DNA of 64,000 nucleotides from Oscillospiraceae bacterium (lineage in GTDB: Bacteria; Bacillota; Clostridia; Oscillospirales; QAMX01). The notes under the pieces are model-generated. The model was given only the letters and a program-made list of their open reading frames with translations, made no database searches and had not been told where the DNA came from. Below, piece by piece: positions 63,004-64,000 of this stretch (its first letter is position 1; each line of letters begins with the position of its first letter). The DNA is taken from NCBI GenBank assembly GCA_015067705.1, contig SVLW01000009.1, forward strand, positions 1 to 64,000, given 5' to 3'. The translations under genes were made by a program, and so were the position numbers.

Positions 63004-64000
63004 TTAAATCTCCGGTGCGCCGGTGATGCCGCCGGCCATCATGCCGCGCCAGTCGTTGAAGCCGGCCACGAATCGGGCATAGCCGCGCCAGACGTTGGCG
63101 TCGGTATTCTCGTCCAGGGTGGAGCGCACGTCCAGCTTTACGCGGTCGAACCACACATTGGTGCCCACCTGGCGGTTATACTGGGAGTCAAAGAGGATCC
63201 AGGGCTTTTCGCCGCTCTTGAGGAACTGGTTGAGATAGGGCCAGACGATCACGTTCCAGCGGCCGAAGAGGTAGTTAAAGCCATTCTTTTCGCCCTCGGG
63301 ATCACGATCCGCGCCGATAGCGGCAAAGACCGCCTGCTTCAGCTCGTGGTCGTTGGGGATCACGATGGTGTCCGGGGCGATGTCCAGGATCTCGCCGTTG
63401 TCGCCCACGGTGTTCTGCATCTGCACCTCAAGACGCCCCAAGGCATCCGCGGAGAAGGCGTTTGCATAGGCATTGGCCAGACTGGTCTTGCGGATCTTCG
63501 TGGGATGGTCATAGGCAAAGACGCACTTGCCGTCGGCGGAGAGCGTGGAGAACTCCGCGCCGCCGAACTTCACGCGATCCGCGCCGGACAGAGCGCCGCC
63601 GATGAGGGCGGCGGCATAGCGCTCGCGGGTGCGGTAGTATGCCGTGATGAACTGCTCGGGACGCTTCTTGAGATCCACGTCCTTCGCGTCATCCACGATC
63701 TCGCGGGACAGGGAGAAGGAATTCTTCCAGGTCACGTGCTCCAGGGTCTTGGAATAGCCCTCCTGCATACCGGTGACGGGATAGGCCCCGTTCTCGCCCA
63801 CCGCGCCGAAATCATCCATGGCGGTGAAGCCGGTGAGCTTTTCGGCATAGCTGTGGGAGGGATTCATGTCAAAGAGGACGCCCGCGATGCTCTTCTCTTC
63901 AAAGGCCTCTGCGCGGCGCTCCAGGAAAAACTGAATGGGTGCCTGGCGCTTGCCGAATACGGAATCCTGCAGGCCGCTGCCCTCAGAAAAAGTAATATTT
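63004..64000 (-). CDS. phage major capsid protein, 5' end beyond window
   Basis: Open frame to window edge; 'FTAMDDFGAVGENGAYPVTGMQEGYSKTLEHVTWKNSFSLSREIVDD', 'GRWNVIVWPYLNQFL'. Confidence 0.78.
   Translation of the reverse strand, partial: NITFSEGSGLQDSVFGKRQAPIQFFLERRAEAFEEKSIAGVLFDMNPSHSYAEKLTGFTAMDDFGAVGENGAYPVTGMQEGYSKTLEHVTWKNSFSLSREIVDDAKDVDLKKRPEQFITAYYRTRERYAAALIGGALSGADRVKFGGAEFSTLSADGKCVFAYDHPTKIRKTSLANAYANAFSADALGRLEVQMQNTVGDNGEILDIAPDTIVIPNDHELKQAVFAAIGADRDPEGEKNGFNYLFGRWNVIVWPYLNQFLKSGEKPWILFDSQYNRQVGTNVWFDRVKLDVRSTLDENTDANVWRGYARFVAGFNDWRGMMAGGITGAPEI

Overview
High-GC chromosomal window, probably from a gut Clostridia/Oscillospiraceae-type bacterium (inferred from gene content and repeat style, not verified). 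Most of it is housekeeping: SDR pair, PAP2 phosphatase, thiT with a TPP riboswitch, serA/serC, nucleoside phosphorylase, rlmA-like methyltransferase, upp/uraA, sugar and amino-acid ABC transporters, GH10 enzyme, MATE, ECF sigma/anti-sigma, M32 peptidase, Hsp33, tRNA-Leu, xylulokinase, G1P dehydrogenase, sortase/adhesin. The main non-routine signals are: (1) phage-derived genes in separate intact cassettes among host genes: an ArpU/RinA-like regulator at 2.4 kb with a LexA-type box inside its promoter, TerS-TerL-portal at 35-39 kb with direct repeats at a -35-less promoter, and capsid/connector/holin/endolysin/tail genes at 58.7-64 kb. This could be a dispersed, GTA-like or domesticated prophage. 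(2) A complete type III toxin-antitoxin locus at 34.66-35.35 kb: consensus promoter, two 53-nt RNA repeats with covarying pseudoknot helices, terminator, and ToxN/CptN/TenpN-like toxin. (3) A candidate invertible promoter at 46.39-46.70 kb beside a tyrosine recombinase, upstream of a zinc-ribbon/SLH surface-protein operon. (4) A P-type ATPase homologue whose catalytic motifs are degenerate (DKTGT -> QKTGV), with a long acidic tail. (5) Three mini-hairpin arrays with fixed 7-nt spacers, and about eleven intergenic elements built from 7-bp-period repeats. (6) A c-di-GMP-I riboswitch upstream of a sortase-anchored adhesin. No tools were used; all family names are from reading the sequence and need checking.
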